The notes beneath the pieces were generated by a model. The model made no database searches, was not told the origin of the DNA, and worked only from the letters and a program-made list of their open reading frames with translations. Positions 54,605 to 64,000 of a DNA stretch of 64,000 nucleotides are shown one piece after another; positions within the stretch are counted from its first letter, which is position 1, and each line of letters opens with the position of its first letter. The stretch lies in contig NZ_KE386959.1 in NCBI RefSeq assembly GCF_000429825.1, positions 1 to 64,000 of the forward strand, in the 5' to 3' direction. Both the position numbers and the translations under genes were made by a program. The DNA is from Cohnella thermotolerans DSM 17683. GTDB lineage: Bacteria > Bacillota > Bacilli > Paenibacillales > Paenibacillaceae.

Positions 54605-55636
54605 TCAGCTCCATTTAGGAATTGTTTTGAGAGATGATTCGCGGACGATCAGCCGGTGGGGCACGATGACGCGCATCTGCTGCGGCTTGTCTCCCTGAAT
54701 GTACCGGATCAATAACTGCGAGGCCATATAGCCCAGCTGATAAATGCCGATGTCGATGCTGCTGAGCGGAGGGGACGACAGTTCGGCCAATGCGATGTTG
54801 TTGAAGCTGACGAGGCTCAGATCGTCCGGGACCCGGAAGCCGAGCTCGGTCAGCCCGCGCAGCACGCCGAACGTGACCAGATCGTCGACGACGACGAGCG
54901 CGGTCGGACGTTCGGGCAAGTTCATGAAGAACGACATGGCCCGGTAACCGCTCTCCTGCAAAAACTCGCCTTCCACGATCCACTCCGGCAGCATGCGCAG
55001 CCCGTTTTCCTCCATCGCCCGCTTGTACCCTTCCAGCCGATCCTGCGAGACGGTCAAATTCGGCGGTCCGCTGACGAAGCCGATGCGCTCGTGGCCTTGC
55101 GAGATCAGATGCTGCGTCGCGTCGAACGAAGCCTGCACGTTGTCGTTGTCCACGCACAGAATGTCGTCGTCGTCGGCGTAGTGGCCGATCAGAATAAACG
55201 GAAACGCTTCCGATTTGAGAAAGCGAATGATCGGATCGTTGCGCCTCGATTGCAGCAGAATGATCCCGTCGACCCGCCGGCCCTTGACGAGCCGGGTAAC
55301 GGCTTCGAGCTCGCCCTGTTCGGAATGTCCTGCCGTCATCAGCACATCGTAGCCGTTGCGGGAAGCTTGCGTCGTAATCCCGCGGATGTTCTCCGCGAAG
55401 AAGTGGTTCTGGAACAGCTCCTCGGCCGGACGGGGAAGAACCATGCCAAGCGTATACGTCTTATTGGATACCAGACTGCGGGCCATAATATTCGAGTGAT
55501 AACCCATCTCGTCCATGACCTCTTTCACTTTCCGGGCCGTCTCCCTGCTGATTCGGGGATGGTTGGACAGCACGCGGGATACGGTGGAAGGGGAAACGCC
55601 CGCTTTCTTGGCGACATCTTTGATCGTGACAGCCAT
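54605..55636 (-). CDS. LacI family repressor, probably maltodextrin-responsive (MalR-like)
   Basis: 343 residues. The N-terminal LacI helix-turn-helix (VTIKDVAKKAGVSPSTVSRV, then hinge region GYHSNIMARSLVSNKTYTLG) precedes a periplasmic-binding-like effector domain (about 60-335; VDGIILLQSRRNDP, GHERIGFVSGPPNLTVSQDR). It sits between the GH15 gene, which overlaps its stop, and the divergent binding-protein operon. Its likely targets are the CAAACGTTTG-type sites at 55652, 55884 and 56031. Maltodextrin as inducer is inferred from the GH13, GH15 and MalEFG-like neighbours. Confidence 0.9.
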   Translation of the reverse strand: MAVTIKDVAKKAGVSPSTVSRVLSNHPRISRETARKVKEVMDEMGYHSNIMARSLVSNKTYTLGMVLPRPAEELFQNHFFAENIRGITTQASRNGYDVLMTAGHSEQGELEAVTRLVKGRRVDGIILLQSRRNDPIIRFLKSEAFPFILIGHYADDDDILCVDNDNVQASFDATQHLISQGHERIGFVSGPPNLTVSQDRLEGYKRAMEENGLRMLPEWIVEGEFLQESGYRAMSFFMNLPERPTALVVVDDLVTFGVLRGLTELGFRVPDDLSLVSFNNIALAELSSPPLSSIDIGIYQLGYMASQLLIRYIQGDKPQQMRVIVPHRLIVRESSLKTIPKWS

Positions 55637-55651
55637 TGTGACCTCCGCAGG

Positions 55652-55670
55652 TTATGCAACCGTTTGAACT
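55652..55670. promoter_or_regulatory. LacI-family operator candidate, site 1
   Basis: TATGCAACCGTTTGAACTG, an imperfect GCAANCGTTTG-type palindrome 15 bases upstream of the repressor start codon; it suggests autoregulation. Confidence 0.45.
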
Positions 55671-55883
55671 GCGCTTGCTCTTAGCTTAATGTTACATGAA
55701 CAATAAGGCGTTGTAAACGGGTGCTTTTGGCGGTAAAAGCACCGCGCTTGCACGTTCCGATTGTGCAGATCAGGCTATTTATAATAGAAGGAAAGAAAAG
55801 ACCCATCCGATGAATCCATTAGAAAAATCGAGAAATCAGAAGAAATTCGAAGATAAAGTCTAGCTGCTTTCCGGATTTGTTTG

Positions 55884-55922
55884 TGCAAACGTTTTTGCAA
55901 TCCCCTCGAAAAGTTGTATAGT
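55884..55922 (+). promoter_or_regulatory. promoter of the maltodextrin operon with overlapping operator, site 2
   Basis: TGCAAACGTTTTTGCA (55884-55899) is a LacI-type palindrome that overlaps the -35-like TTGCAA (55895-55900). TATAGT follows at 55917-55922 with 16-base spacing. Further half sites (ACGTTTGAA at 55951) and a cre-like TGAAGCGCTTCCA (55936) lie downstream. The rest of the 456-base divergent region is AT-rich without a gene. Confidence 0.5.
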
Positions 55923-56030
55923 ATAAAGGCGAGGCGTGAAGCGCTTCCATACGTTTGAAAGCGATTCTTCCGACTGAAATCCATATTTTGATCGGATATG
56001 GAATCATTTCAAACCTTGATTTGCATTCGC

Positions 56031-56050
56031 GATTCAAACGTTTGCGCAAC
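56031..56050. promoter_or_regulatory. LacI-family operator candidate, site 3
   Basis: GATTCAAACGTTTGCGCAAC contains a perfect CAAACGTTTG palindrome and lies 43 bases before the binding-protein start, where a repressor would block elongation. Confidence 0.5.
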
Positions 56051-56092
56051 AACGTCTGGCCGATTCGCCACTAAAAGAGAGGGGAAAACAAA

Positions 56093-57424
56093 GTGAAACT
56101 CAACAAAACGCTATCGATGGTCTCCGCATTATCGTTGATGGCCGTGTCTCTCGCGGCTTGCGGCGGGGGCAACAATTCCGGCAACGCGTCGCCGTCCGCA
56201 TCCGGCGTCTCGCCTTCCGCTTCCAGCGCATCGCCGTCCGCATCCGCGTCCGGTTCGGCCGCGACCGGCGAACTGAAGCCGGAGGAAGGCGCCAAGCTGC
56301 TCGTCTGGGAGAGCAAGGACGAACGGGTCTTCACCGACGAGATCGCAGCGGAATTTACGGAGAAGTACGGCGTTCCCGTCGAGATCGCCGAAGTGGCGCC
56401 GACCGATCAGGTAACCCGCCTCTCCACGGACGGACCTTCCGACCTGGGCGCCGACGTCGTCATTTTCCCTCACGACCATCTGGGCCGCGCCGTCACGGGC
56501 AACCTGGTGCTCGAGAACGACGTGTTCGGCGACGTGACCAAGCAAGAGAACTCGGACAGCGCCATCACAGGCGTCACCTACAACGGCAAAATTTACGGCT
56601 ATCCGCGCGCCGCGGAAACCTATGCGCTTTATTACAATAAGTCCCTGGTGAAGGAAGCTCCCAAGACTTGGGACGATGTGCTGGCGATCAGCAAAACGCT
56701 GACGGACGCCAAGAAGAACAAGTTCGGCATCGAATGGGAAGTCGGCAACTTCTACTTCAACTATCCGTTTATCGCCTCCACCGGCGGCTACCTGTACGGC
56801 AGCAACGGCACGGACAAGAACGATATCGGCATCAACAACGACGGCGCCGTTCAATCGATGACGGTGTACAAGAGCCTGAAGGAAGTGCTGCCGGTCAAAG
56901 CGGCCGACATCACGCCGGACATCAAGCGCGGGCAATTCACCGCCGGCGACATCGCCATGGACATCAACGGTCCTTGGGAGCTCGCAGGCTACAAGGCCGC
57001 TCTGGGCGACAACCTGGGCGTCGCTCCGCTTCCGTCTTTCGGCGACAAGCCGTCCGTCTCCTTCTCCGGCGTCAAAGCCTGGTATGTCAGCTCGTACACG
57101 AAATATCCGAACGCGGCCAAGCTATTCGCACGCTTCGCTTCGACGAAGGACGCTCAACTGAAGCTGAACAAGCTGGTCGGCTCTGTGCCGACGAACAAGG
57201 AAGCTCAGAACGATCCGCAAGTGAAGGACGATCCGGTTATCAGCGCCTTCGTTACCCAGTTCAACAACTCGCAGCCGATGCCTTCCATTCCGGAAATGAA
57301 CAACGCCTGGTCTCCGGCCGGCGCCGCTCTGACCGAGATCTGGGACAACGGCAAAGATCCGAAGGCCGCTCTGGACGCAGCCGCGCAGCAAATCAAAGAT
57401 CTGAACAACGGAACGGCGAAATAA
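56093..57424 (+). CDS. maltodextrin-type ABC transporter binding lipoprotein (MalE-like)
   Basis: 443 residues. The signal peptide ends MAVSLAAC with Cys23 lipidated, followed by a Ser/Ala/Pro/Gly linker to about residue 60. The mature domain is a family-1 binding protein of MalE type (LLVWESKDERVFTDEIAAEF, YGYPRAAETYALYYNKSLVK, DIAMDINGPWELAGYKAALG). It should bind maltodextrin at the cell surface. Start is GTG 56093 with GAGAGGGG. An intercistronic stem-loop follows, probably protecting this message so that the binding protein is made in excess. Confidence 0.92.
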   Translation: MKLNKTLSMVSALSLMAVSLAACGGGNNSGNASPSASGVSPSASSASPSASASGSAATGELKPEEGAKLLVWESKDERVFTDEIAAEFTEKYGVPVEIAEVAPTDQVTRLSTDGPSDLGADVVIFPHDHLGRAVTGNLVLENDVFGDVTKQENSDSAITGVTYNGKIYGYPRAAETYALYYNKSLVKEAPKTWDDVLAISKTLTDAKKNKFGIEWEVGNFYFNYPFIASTGGYLYGSNGTDKNDIGINNDGAVQSMTVYKSLKEVLPVKAADITPDIKRGQFTAGDIAMDINGPWELAGYKAALGDNLGVAPLPSFGDKPSVSFSGVKAWYVSSYTKYPNAAKLFARFASTKDAQLKLNKLVGSVPTNKEAQNDPQVKDDPVISAFVTQFNNSQPMPSIPEMNNAWSPAGAALTEIWDNGKDPKAALDAAAQQIKDLNNGTAK

Positions 57425-57446
57425 GCAGTGAATTTGCAAGGAGCCG

Positions 57447-57476
57447 TCACCCGCTGCTCGCTGGAGCGGCGGGTGA
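57447..57476 (+). other. intercistronic stem-loop after the binding-protein gene
   Basis: TCACCCGC-T-GCTC pairs with GAGC-G-GCGGGTGA around GCTG, with no T run. This position, after a malE-type gene and before malF, is typical of RNA-stabilising hairpins. Confidence 0.6.
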
Positions 57477-57512
57477 TTCCTCCGTTTTACGCGAAGGGAG
57501 ACAGGGGAGACC

Positions 57513-58808
57513 ATGCCGCAGAAGAAAGCTTCCGTTGCCGCCGTGCTATCGGCGCTGTCCTTGGGACTCGGTCAGATCTATAACCGGCAGTTTGTGAAAG
57601 GAATTCTTTTTCTGGCGTTCGAGATCGTCGCCGTAACTTATTTCTCCACCCGATTGGGTCATGCCATGTGGGGGCTGGTAACGCTCGGGGATACGCCCAG
57701 GCAGCCCGGAGTCGCCAAGTACGACCATTCCATTTTCCTCATGATCGAAGGACTTATCACGCTGATTTTCCTTGTGCTGTGTCTGATCGCCTATGTTATG
57801 AACATTAGGGACGCTTATTTGACCGGGAAAAGGTGGGAGCAAGGGAAGAAAGCCAACAATTTCCGCGAGTCCCTTCAGTATATATCGAGCAAGAAATTCG
57901 CCGAGGTCTTTCTCATTCTGCCCTCCGTCGGCATTCTGTTCCTGACGATTATGCCGATCGTCTTCGGCATGATGATCGCCTTCACCAACTATTCTTCGCC
58001 CGATCATATTCCGCCGGCCAAGCTGGTGGATTGGGTCGGATTCGATACGTTCAAGCAGCTCCTGACGCTGAAGAGCTGGAGCCATACGTTCTACGGCGTC
58101 CTCATCTGGACAATCGTCTGGGCGATTCTCTCCACCGTCACTACGTATTTCGGCGGTTTCCTGGTCGCCATGATCATTCAGCAGAAGGAAATCCGGCTGA
58201 AGGGCATGTGGAGAACGATTCTGATCATTCCCTACGCGATTCCGCAGCTGATCTCCCTGCTGGTCATGCGCAACCTGTTCAACGGCCAGTTCGGTCCGAT
58301 CAACCAGTATCTGATGGCGCTCGGCTTCGATCGCATCCCCTGGCTGTCCGACCCGATGTGGGCGCGGGCGACCGTTATTATCACGAACATGTGGGTCGGC
58401 ATCCCGGTGTCGATGATCCTGATCATGGGCGTCCTGACCTCGATTCCGCGCGACCTGTACGAAGCGGCGGAGGTGGACGGCGCCTCGATTCTGCAGCGGT
58501 TCCGCATCATTACGCTGCCGATGGTGCTGTTCTCGACCGCGCCGATTCTCATTACGCAGTTCGCGGGCAACATCAACAACTTCAACGCGATTTATCTGCT
58601 GACGAGCGGAAGCCCGGTCGTCGGCGACTATCAATACGCGGGCGCGACCGACCTGCTCGTGACATGGCTGTATAAGCTGACGCTCAGCCAAGAGCGCTTC
58701 AACATGGCTTCGACGCTCGGCCTGATTATCTTCATTCTGATCGCCGGGTTCTCGCTCTGGAATTACAGCAGAACGCGTTCGTTCAAAGAGGAGGACATGA
58801 TCCAATGA
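57513..58808 (+). CDS. maltodextrin-type ABC transporter permease (MalF-like)
   Basis: 431 residues. The N-terminal 130 residues hold extra membrane helices (ALSLGLGQIYNRQFVKGILF opens with a DUF5683-like GLGQIYNRQ motif), then six core helices with the EAA loop LYEAAEVDGASILQRFRIIT near residue 315. The ending SYNY-like LWNYSRTRSFKEEDMIQ is common in Gram-positive MalF proteins. It overlaps the next permease gene by four bases. No ATPase gene is in the cluster. Confidence 0.9.
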   Translation: MPQKKASVAAVLSALSLGLGQIYNRQFVKGILFLAFEIVAVTYFSTRLGHAMWGLVTLGDTPRQPGVAKYDHSIFLMIEGLITLIFLVLCLIAYVMNIRDAYLTGKRWEQGKKANNFRESLQYISSKKFAEVFLILPSVGILFLTIMPIVFGMMIAFTNYSSPDHIPPAKLVDWVGFDTFKQLLTLKSWSHTFYGVLIWTIVWAILSTVTTYFGGFLVAMIIQQKEIRLKGMWRTILIIPYAIPQLISLLVMRNLFNGQFGPINQYLMALGFDRIPWLSDPMWARATVIITNMWVGIPVSMILIMGVLTSIPRDLYEAAEVDGASILQRFRIITLPMVLFSTAPILITQFAGNINNFNAIYLLTSGSPVVGDYQYAGATDLLVTWLYKLTLSQERFNMASTLGLIIFILIAGFSLWNYSRTRSFKEEDMIQ

Positions 58809-59650
58809 TTGGACGCAGAATGGGCCGGAACATTCGGGTGGTCTCCAGCTACATTTTCCTGATCGTCGCGTCGATTCTTAGCCTGTATCCGGCGCTGTGG
58901 GTATTCTTCGCCTCGCTGCGGCCGGGCAAGTCCTTATACAGCCGGGACTTCGTACCGAAGAAATTCACGCTCGACCACTATCACGAGCTGTTCACGTCGA
59001 AGAGCTTCCTGTTCGGCCACTGGTACATGAACACGCTGAGAATCGCCGTATTCTCGATGATTTTCGCGACGGCGCTCGTCCTTCTGACCGGCTACGCGCT
59101 GTCCCGGTTCCGGTTCAAGGGGCGCAAGACGTACCTGTCCGTCATTCTCATTCTGAGCATGTTCCCGGGCTTCCTGAGCATGATCGCTCTCTATATTCTG
59201 CTGAAGCAGTTGAACTTGCTCGATTCTTCATACGCACTTATTCTCGTCTATTCGTTCGGAGCGCCGCTGATGGGAACGTTCATCGCCAAGGGCTTCTTCG
59301 ATACGGTGCCGAGAAGCCTGGACGAAGCCGCGCGGATCGACGGCGCCTCGAACATGAAGGTGTTCACGCGCATCATGCTTCCTCTGTCCAAGCCGATGCT
59401 GACTTACGTGGCGCTGACGCAGTTCGTCGGCCCCTGGATCGACTACATTTTCGCCAGCTTCGTGCTTCGCAGCCGCGACAAGTGGACAGTCGCCGTCGGT
59501 CTGTACGACCAGGTGTTCAGCAACCAAAATCAGAACTTCACGGTATTCGCCGCCGCATCGGTCCTGATCGCCGTGCCGATCACGTTGCTGTTCATGTATT
59601 TGCAACGATTCCTCGTCGAGGGATTGACCGCCGGCGCCAGCAAAGGATGA
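58805..59650 (+). CDS. maltodextrin-type ABC transporter permease (MalG-like)
   Basis: 281 residues, six membrane helices, EAA loop LDEAARIDGASNMKVFTRIM near residues 175-195, and the typical C-terminus FLVEGLTAGASKG. ATG 58805 overlaps the MalF-like stop (ATGA), so the two subunits are translationally coupled, matching a one-to-one complex. Confidence 0.92.
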   Translation: MIGRRMGRNIRVVSSYIFLIVASILSLYPALWVFFASLRPGKSLYSRDFVPKKFTLDHYHELFTSKSFLFGHWYMNTLRIAVFSMIFATALVLLTGYALSRFRFKGRKTYLSVILILSMFPGFLSMIALYILLKQLNLLDSSYALILVYSFGAPLMGTFIAKGFFDTVPRSLDEAARIDGASNMKVFTRIMLPLSKPMLTYVALTQFVGPWIDYIFASFVLRSRDKWTVAVGLYDQVFSNQNQNFTVFAAASVLIAVPITLLFMYLQRFLVEGLTAGASKG

Positions 59651-59660
59651 TCGAGCCCTT

Positions 59661-61316
59661 ATGATGAAAAAGCGCGCATGGGGAGCGTTGGCGGCCGCGC
59701 TGCTGACGGGAACCGTATTGGCGGGATGCGCAGACAAGGAACCGGATGCGAATCGTCCGGTTCCTTCTTCTAGCGCGGCCGGAGCGGAGAGCGCCGAGTC
59801 GTCCTCGTCTTCGCCGGGGGCGGCCGCGGAGGCGGTCGAGGTCGATGAGCAGCCCTCCGCCGTCTATTACGAGATTTTCGTCCGCTCGTTCGCCGATTCC
59901 GACGGAGACGGCATCGGAGATTTGAACGGGATCGCTGGGAAGCTCGATTATTTGCAGAAGCTCGGAGTCGAAGGGATCTGGCTGACGCCGATCAACCCTT
60001 CCCCCAGCTATCACGGCTACGATGTGACCGATTATTACGGCATCAATCCGGATTTCGGCACGATGGACGACTTCAAGGCTTTGCTGGCAGAAGCGCATAA
60101 ACGGGGCATGAAGGTCATTATGGACCTGGTCGTCAATCATACGAGCTCCGAGCATCCGTGGTTCGTCGATTCGGCCAAGGGGAAGGACAGCAAGTACCGG
60201 GATTGGTATCTCTGGGCGGAGGACCAAGGTTTGTCCACCGCCGCGGCCAGCGCCCAAGGGGGCCCGGCCTGGCACGAGAAGAACGGCAGCCATTACGAAG
60301 CGACATTCTGGGACGGCATGCCCGACCTGAACTTCGACAATCCCGAGGTCCGCCGGGAGATGGTGAAGATCGGCCGGTTCTGGCTCGGCCAGGGAGTCGA
60401 CGGCTTCCGTCTCGACGCCGCCAAGCACGTCTACGAGGACTTCAAGTCGCAGGCGGGAGACTTGGAAGCGGCGAAGAAGAATCAGGCCTGGTGGCAGGAG
60501 TTCCGCCAAGGCCTGAACGAAGCGAACCCGGACGCTTACCTCGTCGGGGAGGTGTGGTCCAGTTCGGCGGCGGTCGCGCCTTATTTGAACAAGGCCTTCG
60601 ATTCGTCGTTCAACTTCGACGTGTCGGACTGGATCCGCAGCGCCGTCGTATCGGGCCGGGCTTCGAGCATGCCGGGCATGCTGCCCCGTTATTACGCGTT
60701 GTTCGCGAAGGAGTCGGACGGCCGGTTCGTGGACGCGCCGTTCGTGGACAATCACGATCGGGACCGGATCATGAGCCTGACCCGGGGGAACGTGGAAGAA
60801 GCGAAGCTGGCCGCTTCGATTCTGCTGACGCTGCCGGGCAATCCGTTCCTCTATTACGGGGACGAGATCGGCATGCAAGGTTCGGGCGCCGACGAGCGGA
60901 AGCGTGAGCCGATGCTCTGGACGTCGGCGGGCGGACGGGAAGGCGAGACGAGCTGGGAGCCCCTTGTCTCCAACCGGGAGCGCGGCGTCTCGGTCGAAGC
61001 GCAGATGGACGATCCCGGCTCGCTGTTCAACCATTACCGTAAGCTGATCGAGCTGCGCAAGCGGGAACCGGCGCTGCGGGACGGCGGATTGGAAGACGTT
61101 CCGATGGCGGAGCCGAAAGTGGCCGCCTACGTGCGGATGACGAAGACGGAACGGCTGTACGTGGCGCACAACCTGAGCGGACAGACGGTGACGGTCAAGG
61201 TGGACGACCGATCGGCGGCTTCCTTCTCCGGCATGCTGTTCGCGACCGTCGACGGCAGCTTCTACGAGGACGACAACCTGACGATCCCGGCTTACGGAAC
61301 GGTCGTACTGAAATAG
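59661..61316 (+). CDS. surface-anchored alpha-amylase family (GH13) lipoprotein
   Basis: 551 residues. The signal peptide ends GTVLAGC with Cys23 lipidated, and a Ser/Ala/Glu linker runs to about residue 65. The GH13 barrel begins at [20 protein letters not shown]. Conserved regions are [20 protein letters not shown] (nucleophile Asp), LVGEVW (acid/base Glu) and FVDNHDRDR (transition-state Asp). It should trim starch or maltodextrin at the cell surface so the neighbouring transporter can take up the product. It lies 10 bases after the MalG-like gene in the same operon. Confidence 0.92.
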   Translation: MMKKRAWGALAAALLTGTVLAGCADKEPDANRPVPSSSAAGAESAESSSSSPGAAAEAVEVDEQPSAVYYEIFVRSFADSDGDGIGDLNGIAGKLDYLQKLGVEGIWLTPINPSPSYHGYDVTDYYGINPDFGTMDDFKALLAEAHKRGMKVIMDLVVNHTSSEHPWFVDSAKGKDSKYRDWYLWAEDQGLSTAAASAQGGPAWHEKNGSHYEATFWDGMPDLNFDNPEVRREMVKIGRFWLGQGVDGFRLDAAKHVYEDFKSQAGDLEAAKKNQAWWQEFRQGLNEANPDAYLVGEVWSSSAAVAPYLNKAFDSSFNFDVSDWIRSAVVSGRASSMPGMLPRYYALFAKESDGRFVDAPFVDNHDRDRIMSLTRGNVEEAKLAASILLTLPGNPFLYYGDEIGMQGSGADERKREPMLWTSAGGREGETSWEPLVSNRERGVSVEAQMDDPGSLFNHYRKLIELRKREPALRDGGLEDVPMAEPKVAAYVRMTKTERLYVAHNLSGQTVTVKVDDRSAASFSGMLFATVDGSFYEDDNLTIPAYGTVVLK

Positions 61317-61371
61317 AGAGAAACCGAGTGGGTGGGAAGCGATCCGAAAGCGCATAACCAGGAGGGGTCTT

Positions 61372-63420
61372 ATGTCCGTCGGCAAAAAGCTTTTCATTAC
61401 GATTTTTCTGACCGCAGTCGCTCTGTCCCTGGCGCTGGGGCTCGTCTCTTACCGGGTGTCCAAAGGGCTGATCATGAGCCAGGTGTCCGCCGCGTCGAAC
61501 CAGACGATCGTGCAGGCGGCGGACAAGCTGGACTTCCTGTTCGCCCAATACGAAGCGACGGCCCGCCAGTGGTCGGTCAATCAGGAATTGAAGGCCGATC
61601 TGGAACAGCTCACGAAGCCGGGACTAAGCGAATTCGACAAAAACCAGATCTCGCAGCGGATCGTCCGCAGGCTGGACTCGATCGTCGCCTCCGATTCCCG
61701 GCTGATCGGGGCGCGGCTCGTCGCGAAGAGCGGCATCGATACGGAGTCGTATCATTCCGCCGGCGTCCCGGCGCTGCGTTCGGACGACGGAATCCGCGCC
61801 GGATTGGACGGGATCGTGAAGCAGGACGGGCAAGTCGTCTGGCTTCCGACGCAGAAGCGGGGCTTCTTCGGCGTCAACGCCGAGCCGACGCTGACGATGG
61901 CCAAGCTGCTGAAAAATCTGAACAACCGCCAGGCCGAATACGTGCTGATGCTCGAGATCAAGGATAAGGCGCTGTCGGCGATTCTGGCGAACGTGAAGCT
62001 TGGCCAAACCGGCGTTCTGTCTGTCGTCGCGCCGGACGGCAAACTCGTACATACGTCAGATGCAAACCTCATCGGCGCCGATTCGCCGATCAAGCTGCCG
62101 GAAGGCCAGGGAGCCGCGTTTTACGCTAACGACGCGAGCGGCACCAGGCAGCTGGCCGTCCACGCGGAGCTGAAGACGGCCGGCTGGTCGCTGCTCGGAT
62201 ATGCGCCGGTAAGGGAGTTCGTCAAGGAGACGGACAAGCTGCTGTACATTACGCTCGCGGTGGCCGTCGTCGCCGTCCTGGCTTCGCTGCTGATCGGCTT
62301 CGGGGCGGTACGGCAGATCGCCCGGCCCATCGTTCGTCTCTGCCTGCTGATGGAAGAAGGAGGCCGGGGGAATCTTCGCGTGAAGTCGGAGACGGGACGC
62401 AAGGACGAGATCGGGCGTCTGTCGGCAAGCTTCAACCGGATGATGGATCAGATTCGCGGCCTCGTGGAGCAGTCGAACCGGTCGGCGCTCGAGGTGATGA
62501 GGCAGGCCGAGGAATTGTCGCGGGCATCCCGGCGCATCTCCTCGTCCTCGAAGGAGGTTGCCGCCGCGACGCAAGAGATCGCGGCCGGGGCGGCGAACCT
62601 GGCCGTCGAGGCCGACAAGGGGAGCGAATGGACGGCGCGCGCCGGCGAGAGCATGGACGAGGTGGCTCGCGCCAACGCGTTCATGGAGCGGGCGGCCGGC
62701 CAGGTTCGCGAAGCGAGCCAGGAAGGCGCCGAGCATATGCGCAGGCTGCTCGAGAAGACGGACGAGACGGAGCGGATGACCCGGGCGATGGCCGACAAGA
62801 TCGGCGGCCTTAGGCAGAGCGCCGCTTCGATCCGCAGCATTCTCGAGGTGCTGGAGCAGATGACGAAGCAGACGAACATCCTGTCGCTGAATGCGGCCAT
62901 CGAAGCTTCCAGGGCCGGTGCGGCAGGCAAAGGGTTTATGGTCGTGGCGGACGAGATCCGCAAGCTGGCCGATCAGTCGAAGCAATCGATCCAGCACGTC
63001 GCCGGCATTACGGACGCCATCCAGCGGGAGGTGGGCGACGCAGGGGCTGTGCTGGACGCCGCTTCTCCGCTCTTCCGGGAGCAAACGGCGGCCGTGCGGG
63101 AAGCTTCGGTCATCTTCGGCAAGGTGAAGGAGCAGATGGACGGCTTCGCATCCAGCATTCAAGCGACGGCGGCGTCCGTCGACGGGCTTGCGCAATCGCG
63201 TCAGGCGCTGTTCGACACGATCGGCGCGGTCGTCGCCGTCGTGCAGCAGACGACGGCGTCCACGCAGGAGGTCGCCTCGATCTCCGGCGTGCAGCAGGCC
63301 GAGAGCGAAGCGCTGGTCTCGCTGGCGGCCGACTTGGAGCGGTTGTCCGCGAGCCTGAAGGAGACGCTGCTCGTGTTCTCGCTGGCGGAGGAGGAGCGGG
63401 CTTCGCAGGAGGGCAGGTGA
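61372..63420 (+). CDS. methyl-accepting chemotaxis protein with extracellular Cache-type sensor
   Basis: 682 residues. Helix 1 lies at about 7-27, an extracellular sensor of about 255 residues follows ([12 protein letters not shown]-like [37 protein letters not shown] as in double-Cache domains), helix 2 at about 285-305, then HAMP. The signalling hairpin tip reads [20 protein letters not shown] with [16 protein letters not shown]. It signals to CheA/CheW to control swimming. The start follows AGGAGGGG, 55 bases after the amylase stop. Its place at the end of a maltodextrin operon suggests it senses that sugar or its binding protein. Confidence 0.93.
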   Translation: MSVGKKLFITIFLTAVALSLALGLVSYRVSKGLIMSQVSAASNQTIVQAADKLDFLFAQYEATARQWSVNQELKADLEQLTKPGLSEFDKNQISQRIVRRLDSIVASDSRLIGARLVAKSGIDTESYHSAGVPALRSDDGIRAGLDGIVKQDGQVVWLPTQKRGFFGVNAEPTLTMAKLLKNLNNRQAEYVLMLEIKDKALSAILANVKLGQTGVLSVVAPDGKLVHTSDANLIGADSPIKLPEGQGAAFYANDASGTRQLAVHAELKTAGWSLLGYAPVREFVKETDKLLYITLAVAVVAVLASLLIGFGAVRQIARPIVRLCLLMEEGGRGNLRVKSETGRKDEIGRLSASFNRMMDQIRGLVEQSNRSALEVMRQAEELSRASRRISSSSKEVAAATQEIAAGAANLAVEADKGSEWTARAGESMDEVARANAFMERAAGQVREASQEGAEHMRRLLEKTDETERMTRAMADKIGGLRQSAASIRSILEVLEQMTKQTNILSLNAAIEASRAGAAGKGFMVVADEIRKLADQSKQSIQHVAGITDAIQREVGDAGAVLDAASPLFREQTAAVREASVIFGKVKEQMDGFASSIQATAASVDGLAQSRQALFDTIGAVVAVVQQTTASTQEVASISGVQQAESEALVSLAADLERLSASLKETLLVFSLAEEERASQEGR

Positions 63421-63438
63421 ATGCAACAAAAGAAAAAG

Positions 63439-63487
63439 AGCTTCGTTGCCGCAGTCCGGAATCGGATACGGCGCGAAGCTTTTTTTT
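63439..63487. terminator. bidirectional terminator between the chemoreceptor and the right-end gene
   Basis: AGCTTCG-TTGCCG pairs with CGGCG-CGAAGCT, with a T run on the right for the plus strand and an A-rich left flank (AAAAGAAAAAG) that gives a T run for the minus strand. Confidence 0.75.
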
Positions 63488-63489
63488 GA

Positions 63490-64000
63490 TCATTCAGAGT
63501 TGATTAACCCGTCGTACTCCGCGAAGCTTAAAAGACCGTCAGCCGGCCGGTCGTCGCAGGACGCTTGAAGCAAGGCCGTCATCATGGCGAAGGCCGCTTG
63601 CGCTTTGGACGTCTTCGGGACGATTCGCCCGACGTCCGCAGGCAAATACTCGGGGCAGCCCGACGTGCAGACGACGATCATTCGCGAAGCATTCACGAGT
63701 CCCGTCAGACGCAGGGCAAGGAATTCGTTAAAAACGACGATCGGCAAGTCTCCGCACTGTCGCAGGAAATTACGCAAACCTTCCTCATCTCCGTTCGCGG
63801 CCCAAGCCCTATCGTCGCCAAGCCCTGCGGCGCTGCGAAGGGCGCGCGCGATGGCGTCGTTGTGATAGCTCTCGTGCACGACGGCGAACGGCGCGTCGTT
63901 GCCCAGCTTGCGCCGAACCCGTTCGAACAGCCCGCCGAAGTCCGGCGTCAGCTGCCGGAACAGCGGATCTTCGATCATGCCGTCGATGAGGATGAGCGGC
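63490..64000 (-). CDS. protein of unknown function, 5' end beyond the window
   Basis: The stop lies at 63490-63492. An ATG exists at 63978, but the frame stays open to the window edge (PLILIDGMIEDPLFRQLTPD), so the true start is probably outside. The visible 169 residues include VVFNEFLALRLTGLVNASRM, SGCPEYLPADVGRIVPKTSK and a C-terminal LLSFAEYDGLINSE. No motif or family is recognised and no membrane segment is evident. It converges on the chemoreceptor gene and shares its terminator. Confidence 0.7.
   Translation of the reverse strand, partial: PLILIDGMIEDPLFRQLTPDFGGLFERVRRKLGNDAPFAVVHESYHNDAIARALRSAAGLGDDRAWAANGDEEGLRNFLRQCGDLPIVVFNEFLALRLTGLVNASRMIVVCTSGCPEYLPADVGRIVPKTSKAQAAFAMMTALLQASCDDRPADGLLSFAEYDGLINSE

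Overview
The window looks like chromosome from a GC-rich, spore-former-type Firmicute of the Paenibacillaceae (Paenibacillus/Cohnella-like). The grounds are family resemblance only: strong AGGAGG ribosome sites, YesM/YesN-type sensor pairs beside sugar ABC operons that lack their own ATPase, PurBox and purine-riboswitch control of purine genes, cre-like sites, an S-layer-homology protein, and a PurE-K-B-C-S-Q-L-F-M-N order. No rRNA or tRNA gene was seen.

Region 1 (1-3600) is a scarred locus. It holds the 5' end of an IS1182-like transposase, a frameshifted cas5d, a cas8c/csd1 cut after about 130 codons, a visibly AT-rich block with an S-layer-homology protein and a small secreted fragment, a Rex-like palindrome without a gene, and one degenerate type I-C CRISPR repeat. 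It reads as a type I-C CRISPR-Cas locus whose middle was lost or replaced. Region 2 (3600-9450) holds housekeeping genes: a GsaB-type hemL, an LCP-family protein, a three-gene ABC-2 exporter and bcp.

Region 3 (9537-18848) begins with seven 51-bp tandem repeats and continues with a sugar-uptake cluster (two permeases, a lipoprotein binding protein, sensor kinase, AraC-type response regulator, GH5 glycosidase). Region 4 (18890-26040) has guaA, an AraC regulator, an aldo/keto reductase, a riboswitch-controlled purine permease, an IS1595-like transposase and several families of degenerate intergenic repeats. Region 5 (26158-36478) is a second sugar system: a GH3 glycosidase divergent from sensor kinase, regulator, two permeases and a binding protein, with two cre-like sites between.

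Region 6 (36690-51137) is the complete de novo IMP operon, preceded by a PurBox pair, a promoter and a guanine-type purine riboswitch. The last two steps are carried by a stand-alone AICAR formyltransferase and a PurO-type IMP cyclohydrolase instead of bifunctional PurH. The permease at 22948 has the same dual PurBox/riboswitch arrangement, so purine import and synthesis appear co-regulated.

Region 7 (51190-64000) has palindromic intergenic repeats, a 39-residue membrane microprotein, an alpha/beta hydrolase, then a maltodextrin-type cluster: GH15 hydrolase and LacI regulator on the minus strand; binding protein, two permeases, a lipoprotein alpha-amylase and a chemoreceptor on the plus strand. 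A partial unknown gene runs off the right edge.
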